From CAYMND01 sp964465065 (GTDB lineage Bacteria > Acidobacteriota > Aminicenantia > UBA2199), in NCBI GenBank assembly GCA_964465065.1, contig CAYXHZ010000019.1, forward strand, positions 1 to 52,140: DNA of 52,140 bases, written 5' to 3'. Of this stretch, positions 41,411-50,800 are shown in pieces. Position 1 is the first letter of the stretch, and the number at the start of each line of letters is the position of its first letter. The notes beneath the pieces were generated by a model, which was given only the letters and a program-made list of their open reading frames with translations, was not told where the DNA came from and did not search any database. The translations under genes and the position numbers were made by a program.

Positions 41411-42758
41411 ACAGACGGATCTTCTCCAGCAGTCCCTTGTAATTGACGCCCAGACGGCGCGCCGCTTCGCTTTTATTGCCCATGGTTTCTTCCAGAACGG
41501 CGGCGATCTTGGCCCGGGCCGCGCAATCGCTGGCCCGACGGCAGACGCTGCGCAGGTCTCCGTCCAGGGAGAAACTGGGCGTGTTGTCCAGCAATGGTTT
41601 TTGCGGCAGCATGATGTGGTGAGCGGCCAGTTCGTCTTCCCGGCACAGGATGACGGCCCGCTCGATGGTGTTCTGCAACTCGCGGATATTGCCGGGCCAG
41701 GGGTAGTTGCGCAGTTTTTTCAGGGCCTTGTCGCTGAGCCGCAGCGAGCCCCGCTTCAACTGCCGGGCGATACGCTCTACGAAGTATTCGGACAGGATGG
41801 CGATGTCTTCCGGCCGTTCACGCAGGGGCGGCAGCATGATGGGGAAGATGTTGATGCGGTAGTAGAGGTCATGACGGAAGCGGCCGGTACGTACCGCATC
41901 CTCGAGCCGGCAGTTGGTGGCGAAGACGAAACGCAGGTCGAGGGGGATTTCCTTCTGTCCGCCGATACGGGTGATCTTGCGCTCTTCGATGACCCGCAGC
42001 AACTTGCCCTGAAGGCTCAGCGACAGGTCGCCGATTTCATCGAGAAAGAAGGTGCCGCCCTGGGCCAGTTCCAGTTTACCGGTCTGGCGGCGCGAGGCGT
42101 CGGTGAAGGCGCCGGGTTCGTGGCCGAACAGTTCGTTTTCCAGCAGGGTTTCGGGGATGGCGGCCGAGTTGAGGGCGATGAACGGGGCTTCGCGGCGCGG
42201 ACTGAGCAGATGGACCGAGCGGGCGATCAGCTCTTTGCCGGTGCCGCTTTCGCCGAGCACCAGTACCGGGGTGTCGGTACCGGCCACCTGGGTGACCTTC
42301 TGGGTCTCCCGAAGAAAATCTGGATTCTTGCCGATGATCGGGGTTTCGGCCATCTGTTCCTGCATCAGCTCCTGGAATACCCGGTGCTCGTGGCGCAAGC
42401 GGTTCTGCTTGAGGGCGTTGTCGATCAGCAGGAACAGGTGAGTCGGGTCGACCGGCTTGACCAGGAAATCGAAGGCGCCCAGTTTCATGGCCTCTACGGC
42501 CCGTTCGACCGTGCCGTAGGCAGTCATGATGATGAAGGGAGTCTTGGCGCCGTCGCTGCGGCGCAGGATGGTCAGGGCGTCGGTGTCGGGGAGTTGGAAA
42601 TCGGAGAGAATGACATCGTAATAACGGCTCTGGATGAGCTGCTGTCCCTCGCCGGCCGTAGCCGCCGCTTCGACCTGGTAGTCGTGCTCGCGCAGGATGT
42701 TTTCCAGCATTTCCCGCATGGAACGGTTGTCTTCGATGATCAGGATCCTGGTTTTCAT
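41388..42758 (-). CDS. NtrC-family sigma-54-dependent response regulator
   Basis: 456 residues: receiver (1-120, acceptor Asp53), AAA+ domain with Walker A GESGTGKE (169-176), and a Fis-type helix-turn-helix (about 420-456, NKSEAARRLGVNYKGLLEKI). The sigma-54 contact loop reads GAFTDA (216-221) rather than GAFTGA. No sensor kinase gene is adjacent. The ATG at 42758 has a weak GGGAAG site. A TATAAT on the minus strand (42771-42776) would give a 6-base leader but lacks a -35 partner. Confidence 0.88.
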   Translation of the reverse strand: MKTRILIIEDNRSMREMLENILREHDYQVEAAATAGEGQQLIQSRYYDVILSDFQLPDTDALTILRRSDGAKTPFIIMTAYGTVERAVEAMKLGAFDFLVKPVDPTHLFLLIDNALKQNRLRHEHRVFQELMQEQMAETPIIGKNPDFLRETQKVTQVAGTDTPVLVLGESGTGKELIARSVHLLSPRREAPFIALNSAAIPETLLENELFGHEPGAFTDASRRQTGKLELAQGGTFFLDEIGDLSLSLQGKLLRVIEERKITRIGGQKEIPLDLRFVFATNCRLEDAVRTGRFRHDLYYRINIFPIMLPPLRERPEDIAILSEYFVERIARQLKRGSLRLSDKALKKLRNYPWPGNIRELQNTIERAVILCREDELAAHHIMLPQKPLLDNTPSFSLDGDLRSVCRRASDCAARAKIAAVLEETMGNKSEAARRLGVNYKGLLEKIRLYGLGRES

Positions 42759-42782
42759 GTTATGCTTCCCATTATAGCCCAA

Positions 42783-43085
42783 TGCCCGGTTTGAAAGCTA
42801 CCGTCCGGTTACCGGAAAAGATTTGTCCTTGGTTCGGGGCTGCCGGGTCGCAACTAGCCATGAAACTCCGTTTGAAACTAGTCAGGGTCGAAATTCCGAA
42901 TAATATCAAGGTAATCGTCCGGAGTGAGTGTTGCGCTCGGGCGGACATCTGATCTGCCCTCACTTTTTGCGAATCAATCCGCATTGCCAGGAAAGAAAAA
43001 GGGTGCCAGGCGAAATTTAGGTTTATTTTGGTGGGGATACCAAGGTAAGTGAGAACGGAAGCGAAGAGAGGTGCGGGGATTCAAT
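42783..43085. other. Intergenic stretch without recognised gene
   Basis: About 300 bases between the sigma-54 activator and the AbiEii-type remnant. It holds the left copy of a 15-base direct repeat (43002-43016) after an A-rich run. No RNA gene, promoter of quality or conserved frame was seen. Confidence 0.6.
43002..43016 (+). repeat. 15-base direct repeat, left copy
   Basis: GGTGCCAGGCGAAAT preceded by an A run. The same 15 bases, also after A-rich sequence, recur at 52097-52111. The pair brackets the frameshifted toxin gene and the AT-rich gene block. Confidence 0.6.
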
Positions 43086-43744
43086 TCAGAATCTTGTTTT
43101 TGGAAGGCTCAGAATGTCGCGGATGATGGCTTGGATGTCTTGAAAGAACTGCTGAGAATCGGGTCTGTTGATCCAGGGGATCCGATCCAGGCTGTTTGAG
43201 GAGAAGCTTTCCATCTTTTCGGCAACGTCCGGTGGAAATATTCCAGCCGCTTTCGAATTGGCCGCCGAGAAGATCATTTTCCAGTTGGGCTGGATCTGCA
43301 TGGCGATTTCCCGAATATCCACCAGATCCTTGATTTCGCTTCGGTCACGGAGGGCGGTGATCTTGTTCGCCAGGATGTTGTTGATGTTGTCGATCGCCGA
43401 AAACGGGAAGCCACTAATTTGTTGGGTTTCTCCGAGATAAAACGGAACATCGTTGACGAAATCGATTTTCAAGATCTGGTCGGCAATCAAGCGCTTGAAT
43501 CTGAGCTCATCGATGATGATTTCCATGGCAATACCGTCTCGCTTCAAGGCAGAGTAAACGGCGATCATATGGTCGCCAAACCGGTTGTCATCATTGACAA
43601 AAAAACGAGGTCGTCGGAATAGCGATGGTGGAAGTAACAGCGCGACAAGGCGGTCTCGCCGGTCAGGTAGAAACGGATATTGGCCGTGTCCAGGGCTTTC
43701 AGTATTTTATCTTGCAGTGGATAGATCGTACTTATGTAAGACAT
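43086..43744 (-). pseudogene. AbiEii-type nucleotidyltransferase toxin, frameshifted
   Basis: Reads as one 219-residue AbiEii-like protein if a base is added in a run of seven T (minus strand, forward A-run 43599-43605). The first frame, from ATG 43744, gives the nucleotidyltransferase signature FYLTGETALSR and YSDDLVF, then derails to a stop at about 43568. The second frame continues with VNDDNRFGDHMIAVYSALKR and the rest of the domain (ANKITALRDRSEIKDLVDI). AbiEii proteins are toxins of type IV toxin-antitoxin and phage-abortive systems. Either a true mutation or a homopolymer error. It overlaps the upstream small gene by 38 bases. Confidence 0.78.
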
Positions 43745-43997
43745 ACTCGATTCCCTTGATACGGGTTTTGTTTCTCAGGGTGGGTTTCAGAGACGACCAA
43801 TCGCGCTTGATTCGTTCCAGACCGACGATCTCCAGCAGGTCGTAATAGTTCATGCCCTCGACGGCGCGGCCCAGGGCCCAGAGGCGATCGAAACCGCCCG
43901 GCTTGATCTCCCCATCCAGCATGGACATGAATTTATCCGCGCTGACCTGATAGTCCCAGATCAATCGGTTGATGGCCTTGGTCACTGTCTCCGTCAT
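43707..43997 (-). CDS. Small protein paired with the AbiEii-type gene
   Basis: 96 residues, mostly helical and charged, no known domain recognised (contains KPGGFDRLWALGRAVEG and EIVGLERIKRDW). It begins at ATG 43997, after an AGGT site. A longer start at 44015 has none. The gene overlaps the AbiEii-type gene by 38 bases and precedes it, the position of an antitoxin or a dedicated partner, but it does not resemble the winged-helix AbiEi antitoxin. Role inferred from position only. Confidence 0.6.
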   Translation of the reverse strand: MTETVTKAINRLIWDYQVSADKFMSMLDGEIKPGGFDRLWALGRAVEGMNYYDLLEIVGLERIKRDWSSLKPTLRNKTRIKGIEYVLHKYDLSTAR

Positions 43998-44164
43998 GGT
44001 TTTACCTGAGGCCATGATAACATTGTTTGTTTTTATTGCCCATTTGTTGTGCTGGAATAGGATTTTCGCTGAGAGGTTTATTGGCCAAGGAGTGGGCGGT
44101 GAGGCAAGTGCCCCGCTTGAATCCTGACTGATGATCTATTGAAGAAATTTTTATTCATTTTTAT

Positions 44165-44185
44165 AAGTGTCAGCGTTTGGCACTT
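44165..44185. repeat. Imperfect inverted repeat
   Basis: AAGTGTCA-gcgtt-TGGCACTT, seven of eight positions paired. It lies 47 bases before the DUF1232 gene start. It could be a hairpin in the leader, a regulator site or a REP-like element; nothing distinguishes these. Confidence 0.4.
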
Positions 44186-44231
44186 TGACTGGTTATGATG
44201 TCTTCATGAATGAATCAAAATGGAGGAAACA

Positions 44232-44624
44232 ATGACCGAAATCACCAAGGAACAAGCGGAAGAACAACTCAAGAAAGGTGCCAGCAAGATCAAGGAAGAG
44301 GATCTGAACCGGTTGCTTGAGAAACGGGAAGAGATCGAAAAAAAATTCAGTAGCGCAGGCCCCTTGGGACGTTTCATTACCGATCTCAAGCTGCTGTTCT
44401 CGCTTATTGCGGACTATGTCAAAGGGCACTATCGGGCCATCCCATTCTGGTCCATTGCCGCCATCGTGGCCGCTCTTCTCTACGTCCTGAGCCCCATCGA
44501 TCTGATTCCGGATTTTATTCCCGTGATTGGCTACGTGGATGACGCCATGGTCGTGGCTGCCTGTTTGGCTATGGTGGAGCAGGACCTGCATGCCTACAAG
44601 GAATGGAAGATCAAACAGGGGTGA
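44232..44624 (+). CDS. DUF1232 (YkvA-like) membrane protein
   Basis: 130 residues. A charged helical N-terminal half leads to the DUF1232 core, SPIDLIPDFIPVIGYVDDAMV, of which the first 17 residues are the family mark, within two short hydrophobic segments (about 80-115). Function unknown; the family is widespread in bacteria. The start at 44232 follows a GGAGG site. Composition is intermediate between the GC-rich left side and the AT-rich block that follows. After it, 44625-44880 has no recognised gene. Confidence 0.8.
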   Translation: MTEITKEQAEEQLKKGASKIKEEDLNRLLEKREEIEKKFSSAGPLGRFITDLKLLFSLIADYVKGHYRAIPFWSIAAIVAALLYVLSPIDLIPDFIPVIGYVDDAMVVAACLAMVEQDLHAYKEWKIKQG

Positions 44625-44880
44625 AGGGGAGCTCATGCTGGGGGCTTGATTGGCAGTTCATCGATATGATTCATGCAAAGCTGAAAAAATGTTTGTGGGA
44701 TATTGCAAATGATTTTTCCTTTGGATAAGATGAACTTTCGCAAAAAAGCTTGTTGTGGAGCGTGCGGCAGTGTTGTTGGAAAGAGAGGAAGGATCACCGA
44801 AAAAAAATCGCCAAAAACCACAGAAAAAAACAGGGCTGTCTCTAAAGTTAATGATTTTCTGAAATGAAAAGGAGAAGTGA

Positions 44881-45129
44881 ATGGAATTGCTAAAAGGAAT
44901 CTATGGTTCAGGCACCTACTTGGCCCATTTCGATTTCATGACGATTCCCGGTGTCGCAAAACTTTACGAACGGCACAAGATCCTCATCAGTCAACGCATC
45001 ATCGATGCGGTTCAGATTGAGAACTGTCATCATGAGCATGGCGGTTTACGGCTGAAGCTGGGAACGTTTTTGGGGGTGAACAGTATTCCAGATCTGGTAA
45101 AGGCCACAAGTAAAATGATAATTTATTAA
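44881..45129 (+). CDS. Hypothetical protein at the composition boundary
   Basis: 82 residues, no family recognised. AGGAGAAGTGA precedes the ATG, a good ribosome site. Codon use is moderately GC-rich up to about 45105 and then turns AT-rich for the last few codons (ending KATSKMIIY), as if the original C-terminus had been replaced at the edge of inserted DNA. It lies 20 bases before the GTPase gene and could be cotranscribed with it. Confidence 0.45.
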   Translation: MELLKGIYGSGTYLAHFDFMTIPGVAKLYERHKILISQRIIDAVQIENCHHEHGGLRLKLGTFLGVNSIPDLVKATSKMIIY

Positions 45130-45149
45130 GGACAAACAAGGAGTGACTA

Positions 45150-47186
45150 GTGATAGGGATTAACTACAAAGCACATCGAGACAATGTTATCGACATGTGT
45201 GACATTTATCTTAGGAAGAGAACTGAATTTGAATCATCAATGGAGTCAAAAGAAGGCGACGGAATAGATTTACAGTTTCTGCAATCAAGGATAACGAGTC
45301 TTAAAAACGGCAAATTTACACTGGCAGTTGCTGGTGAAGTAAAAGCGGGAAAATCAACCTTTATCAATGCACTTTTAGGCGCAGAACTTTTACCCTCAGA
45401 TGTTTTGCAAGCAACAAGTGCAATTGTAGAAATATTCAAATCGGAAAAATCATATCTGAAAGTGAAGTATGCTGATGGACGTGAAGAAGAAATCTATGAT
45501 GACTTAGATACACCAGATGTAAATGAAGCTAAGGAAAGACTCCATGAAATCTGCAAGATTTCGGATAAATACAGAGATATTCCCACTACTTTGATAGATG
45601 AATATATTGCATCATCAGATACAAAACTTGAATTGACAGAAGAATTGGTTAACGAATTGGAATGTGAATCGTCATTAAATGGACTATTCGAGAAGAAAAA
45701 CCTATTAAACGACTACATAGCATCAAGGCCAAAAAGTTCCATTCCTATCGAAATACAGTTTGGTTATCCCCTCAAATGGGATTTTGATGAGTTAAGAATT
45801 GTAGACAGTCCAGGAGTTAATGCAGTCGGCGGTGTTCAGAATGTCTCTTTCTCGTATTTTGAGGATGCTAACGCCATTATATTTATTCACCCGATAAAGC
45901 CGATTGAATCAGAGTCTTTTAGTAAATTCGTAAACAAAATTATCTCTAATCGCAGTAGAGAAACGCTTTTTTTGGTCTTAACCCATTCGGGTTTGTACTC
46001 AGAAAGCGATATTGAAAAACTGCATGGTGATGCCATTCGTATTTATAGCCAATTTATACCAGCAGAGCGAATATTGATTGTAGATAGCCTTCTACAGTTA
46101 ATTATTCATGATTTTAATAACGGTAAAGAGTTATCAGAGATAAGAAAAGATGATAGTAAAAAGAAGTTACTCGCCCCTTATCGAGAGAAAGCAGAAGATG
46201 AAGGTCGAGAGCTTTACGATATTGTAAAAGAATCTGCTCGATTTGATAAATTGTTTTCCGCAATAGATCAGTTTTCTATGCAAGCTCCTAACCTACAATT
46301 AGGTGAAATTTTACAATCGCTCCGAGATGGATACGCTCAACAAGAAGAAGAGTACTATGCTAAGGTAGAACTTCTTGAGTCAAAGAAGCGAGACCCACAG
46401 GAATTTGAAAATGAAATCAACCGGATTAACAGTGCGTTAGAAGAATACAAGCTATTGTTAAATAATACAAAAGAAGATATTACACGCAACTACACAGGAA
46501 AGCATGCTGAGTGGCAGACAAAAATGAAAGAGCTTAAGGAGAAATATCCAGAACAGATTATTAAATGCACTGATTTTGAAACAGTACGAAAATCAATGAC
46601 CGATGGGCAAAACGAGATAATTGCTATCATCGACCAATTTTCTACTTCTCTTACTAATGAATTAAAAGCAAAGCTGACAAAGATTGGTGAATCATTCAAA
46701 GAAGATAAAAAAATTACTCTTCCTAAAATTGATCTAAAATCGATTGAAAGTGAAACAAAAAAGCAGGCATTTCGAGTAGAAGAAGAGTATGAAGATCGAG
46801 TTGAAAGCGTATGGAACAAATTTAATTGGTTAAAATTAAAATGGACAAAGAGAAGTCGAACTTCCAGAGTTAAGACTGGAGAGAAACTGGTTTACGATAA
46901 AGGAAAACACCTGATATCGTACAAAACAACTTGTAAGGAGGAGTTTTACGAAGTAGTCAACGGGCTACAGCAACAATCTAAAAATCTTCTTGATACATAT
47001 CTCAAACTGTTTTCTAATTCAGTTAACAAGAAAATAAATGATAGACAGGTCGCTTTGCGAAATGAACTGAAAAAAAAGGAAAGTAACGAAGAGCTTATTA
47101 CTCAAATTAGTGATCTTCAAAAAAAAAAGAAAGATTTACCACAAGAAATGCAAAGAATAAAAGCAGTATTGGAGGATTTATTATGA
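45150..47186 (+). CDS. Bacterial dynamin-like GTPase
   Basis: 678 residues. GTPase domain: G1 GEVKAGKST (62-70), G2 Thr near 89, G3 DSPG (219-222). The G4 position reads LTHSG without the usual Lys/Asp pair. Long coiled-coil helices follow (about 375-450 and 600-678), as in dynamin-family stalks. GTG start at 45150 with AAGGAG seven bases upstream. Dynamin-like proteins remodel or tether membranes. The next gene, a two-helix membrane protein, overlaps by four bases. Strongly AT-rich, unlike the left 44 kb, implying transfer. Confidence 0.82.
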   Translation: MIGINYKAHRDNVIDMCDIYLRKRTEFESSMESKEGDGIDLQFLQSRITSLKNGKFTLAVAGEVKAGKSTFINALLGAELLPSDVLQATSAIVEIFKSEKSYLKVKYADGREEEIYDDLDTPDVNEAKERLHEICKISDKYRDIPTTLIDEYIASSDTKLELTEELVNELECESSLNGLFEKKNLLNDYIASRPKSSIPIEIQFGYPLKWDFDELRIVDSPGVNAVGGVQNVSFSYFEDANAIIFIHPIKPIESESFSKFVNKIISNRSRETLFLVLTHSGLYSESDIEKLHGDAIRIYSQFIPAERILIVDSLLQLIIHDFNNGKELSEIRKDDSKKKLLAPYREKAEDEGRELYDIVKESARFDKLFSAIDQFSMQAPNLQLGEILQSLRDGYAQQEEEYYAKVELLESKKRDPQEFENEINRINSALEEYKLLLNNTKEDITRNYTGKHAEWQTKMKELKEKYPEQIIKCTDFETVRKSMTDGQNEIIAIIDQFSTSLTNELKAKLTKIGESFKEDKKITLPKIDLKSIESETKKQAFRVEEEYEDRVESVWNKFNWLKLKWTKRSRTSRVKTGEKLVYDKGKHLISYKTTCKEEFYEVVNGLQQQSKNLLDTYLKLFSNSVNKKINDRQVALRNELKKKESNEELITQISDLQKKKKDLPQEMQRIKAVLEDLL

Positions 47187-47842
47187 AAACCAGTGTAAGC
47201 CAATTTACAGACGACATCAATGATGAGTTCCTTAAAATCAGGAATAACCTCCAAATGCATTTGGATGATGATAATGGCTTCCAGAGAAAAAAAATGTTTT
47301 TGTCGAGTCACGTTCCCAAAGAGGTCATTATATCTTCAGAAATACTTCTGGATACAGTAGTCAATGCTCTTATGGATGAGGCAAGATTACAATTAAAAAG
47401 TGCTAGTGCCGAACTTCAGAACAAATTCTACGAACATGATTTTCGTGAAAAAGTTAAGGAATGGGCAGAGCAAGTTGAAAACAAACTTTCCTTAGAACCT
47501 GAATATGTAAAATATTCCAGCGATCCACAGTTGGTGCATGGCCTTGTAGCTGCTGGTATTACATTTATTACAGGTGCAGCTATAACAGGAATCGCCTTTA
47601 TCCCCACAATGGTAATAGGTGCTATTGTTAGTGGAATAGTTACCTTAATTTTAACTGCCGTGGCATTTAAGTTTGCATATGACAAGGCAGAACCAAAGGC
47701 AATTTCAAAGATGATAGAGGATATTGATGCCTACTTAGAAAGTTCAAAGACACAAGTCTTTGAGTGGCTTGGCAAGGTAATACTTTCTTTTGATAATGAG
47801 TTTAAATCCTTCTGCAGTAATAATGGTTGGGAGGTACAGTGA
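47183..47842 (+). CDS. Two-pass membrane protein, partner of the dynamin-like GTPase
   Basis: 219 residues: a charged helical N-terminal region (1-110), a Gly/Ala/Ile-rich hydrophobic hairpin at about 118-165, and a short helical tail. No family recognised. Starts as ATGA within the GTPase stop and overlaps the HerA gene by one base, with AGGAGG-like sites throughout. It probably anchors or nucleates the GTPase on membrane; that is inferred from context. Confidence 0.65.
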   Translation: MKTSVSQFTDDINDEFLKIRNNLQMHLDDDNGFQRKKMFLSSHVPKEVIISSEILLDTVVNALMDEARLQLKSASAELQNKFYEHDFREKVKEWAEQVENKLSLEPEYVKYSSDPQLVHGLVAAGITFITGAAITGIAFIPTMVIGAIVSGIVTLILTAVAFKFAYDKAEPKAISKMIEDIDAYLESSKTQVFEWLGKVILSFDNEFKSFCSNNGWEVQ

Positions 47843-50800
47843 TGGAGAACGAAATACAAATTGCTCCACTCCAAAAGCTAAACGATATTTCAAACCGTTT
47901 ACTCCCATGGTGGTCTGGCTTCAATAATGAAATCCTTAAATTTCAAACAGAAGACAATGTAGAAAGTTACTTGAATGGGTTCTATATGTATCCAATTCAT
48001 GAATTTTGCACTAATTCTGACTGTGAAGATATTCCAAAATTCGTCAACCAGCGATTTCAGGCCTTGTATTCAGCGGCAAGCAGTTCAAATATTTCTGTTA
48101 TGCTAACAGTACAGAGCAAAGACGGGAAAACGAAGTTATTCTTAGGTCTAAAATCGAATAAAGAAAATGGCAATAACAAGGAACACTTCACTGCTCTATT
48201 AAATGGTGTTATACCAGGAAAAACAATTGAATACGATGAAACTGCAAAACTGTCTTCAATGTGTAGTGGCAATAATTTTGGTGGAATAGTCAGTGGTGTA
48301 CCAGCTATCAAAATTGACGAAGAGAGTCAACGGATCAATCTTTCTTCTGTAATTCGTTCGCTCTATGGGAAGAACTACACCTTATCGATAATTTCCACGC
48401 CACTAAATGACCAACAAAAACAAATCGCTTTTGCGGAGCTAATTTCAATCAGAGACCAACTCCATCAAATGGCGAAACAGACTGTTGGGCAAGAAAAGGG
48501 TTCTGGAACATCATATAGCGAAAATGAATCAAAAACTGAGGGAAGTTCGACTACCAAGGGTAGGTCCCGAGGGATTGAAGGTGCTTTGGCTGGTGCCTTT
48601 GGAGGCGCAGCAGTAGGTTCAGTTGTACCTGGCATTGGGACTGTTTATGGATTTACAAGAGGTGCTATTGTTGGTTTTATGCTTGGTAACACCATGAATA
48701 CATCAAAAACAGAAACAGAGAACTATACAAAGGGCACCACAAATACAACCAGTCAAAATGAATCTCAATCTTTGTCTATAGAACAACAGAATGGCATAGC
48801 ACTTGAGCTTGAGAAAATAGCCGACCAATATATTCAGCGATATATAAAGGGTTTTAATGCAGGACTTTGGGAAACAACGATAACTTTTGCTGCAAGCGAC
48901 AAAATCTCATGTGACATTCTCGGAGGAACACTGTTAGGCGAATTATCTAAACCATCAGATAGCTTACTACCACCTCCTCGTTATTATCTTGATGAACTAA
49001 AGCCTAATCAGCATTTGTTTATACCTAAGAACAATTCGTCCAATCCAATATTCCCTAAGGCTTTAGCCTCCTATGTTACCAGTGAAGAGTTGTCAGTTCT
49101 GGCTTCCACTCCCACAGAATCTATTCCCGGCTTTGAGATTAAAGAAATGCCTACACTGGCACTGACTGACACCAATAACGGTGAGTATATATTGGGGAAT
49201 ATTACCGATCATGGAAATACTATCCCTGATGCATATATTTCACTTTCCAAAAAGGATCTTAATAAACATCTTTTTGTATGTGGATTAACGGGTAGCGGAA
49301 AAACGACTACCGTGAAATACATATTAAAAAATCTGGCTCAAGATAGCATACCGTTTTTAGTGTTGGAGTCAGCAAAAAGGGACTACAGGCAATTGCTTGC
49401 TGATGAATCCTTTAAAAATATGAATGTTTTTACAATCGGAGATGCTACGGTAAGCCCCATCCGTTTTAATCCGTTTTATGTACAAAATGGTGTCCACCCT
49501 CTTGTACACATTGATTACTTAAAAGCGATTTTTAACGCAAGTTTTGCATTGTATGGCCCAATGCCACATATTATCGAAAAATGTCTTCATCGCATTTATG
49601 TAAAAAAAGGATGGAACCTCACCACTGGTGTACATCCTCATTTTATAAAAAGCAGTGGTGAAGTTGACGAGACAAAATACAATAAACCTGAACACTTCTA
49701 TTTTTACCCTACGCTAACTGATTTAAAGTTAGAAGTTGAGTATTATATCAATCATGAAATGGACTACAAGGGAGAGTTGCGGGATAATATAAAAACAGCT
49801 ATTCTTGCTCGAATAGAAAGCCTATGTGTTGGAGCTAAAGGCTTGATGTTTAATACCTATGATTTCTATTCCCTTGATACACTGCTTAAACAGCCTACCG
49901 TGTTCGAAATGGAAAACCTTGCTGATGATGACGATAAGGCTTTCTTTGTTGGACTTGTACTGGTTTTGACAAGTGAGTACAGGCAAAAGGATAATCCTGC
50001 TATAAATCCAGGTAAAAAAGATGCAGGGCTTCAACATTTTCTTGTTATCGAAGAGGCTCATCGTCTGCTAAAAAACGTAAGTACTGAAAGAAATAGCGAG
50101 ATGATGGGGAATCCGAAGGGAAAAGCTGTCGAAGTATTTTGCAATGTAATTGCCGAAATGCGTTCACTTGGACAAGGTGTCGCCGTCGTTGAGCAGATTC
50201 CAAGCAAAATATCTCCTGATGTTATTAAAAACTCCAATATGAAAATTGTTCACCGTCTTGTTTCAAGAGATGATCAATCCTTACTTGCAGGCTCTTTGGG
50301 AATTGATGATGATGATGCATTATATCTGAACAGACTAAGAACTGGTCATGCCTTATGCCACAAAGAAGGAATGGCCAAACCTGTTGAATGTGCAGTAAAT
50401 AATAGTTTTTCATCACTTGCTCAAAGTGACAATAAAATATTCAAAATGATGCAACAACAAAATAGTGCCGTACTTCATCCATTCGAGGCTTATGAAATCA
50501 GCGAGCTTTTATCAGGTAAAGGTACGAAGGTATGTATTCAGTTTTTAAATTCACTTGCAGTTTCGCAGGATATTACAATAAATGAATTGTATGAAGATGC
50601 TTCAAATAAACTCACGCTCCAACTGAAGTTGGCGAATATTAAACACGAAATATCTAAAGATATTCTTTCATCCTATTTTTGCAAAGAAGTGACTAGACTT
50701 CTTACGAGTGGGATATACTGTGTTAAACCGAAGCTCCCAGATGCGTTTGTTAAAGTTTTAAGTGATTCAATTGGCAATACAGGTGTTTCAGGTGCCGTGC

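Noticed and set aside
42783..43085. tRNA gene as island attachment site
   Set aside because: No cloverleaf or tRNA 3' end could be recognised on either strand.
44830..44850. GGGCTGTCTCTAAA, resembling the end of an insertion sequence
   Set aside because: No matching inverted copy or transposase was found nearby.
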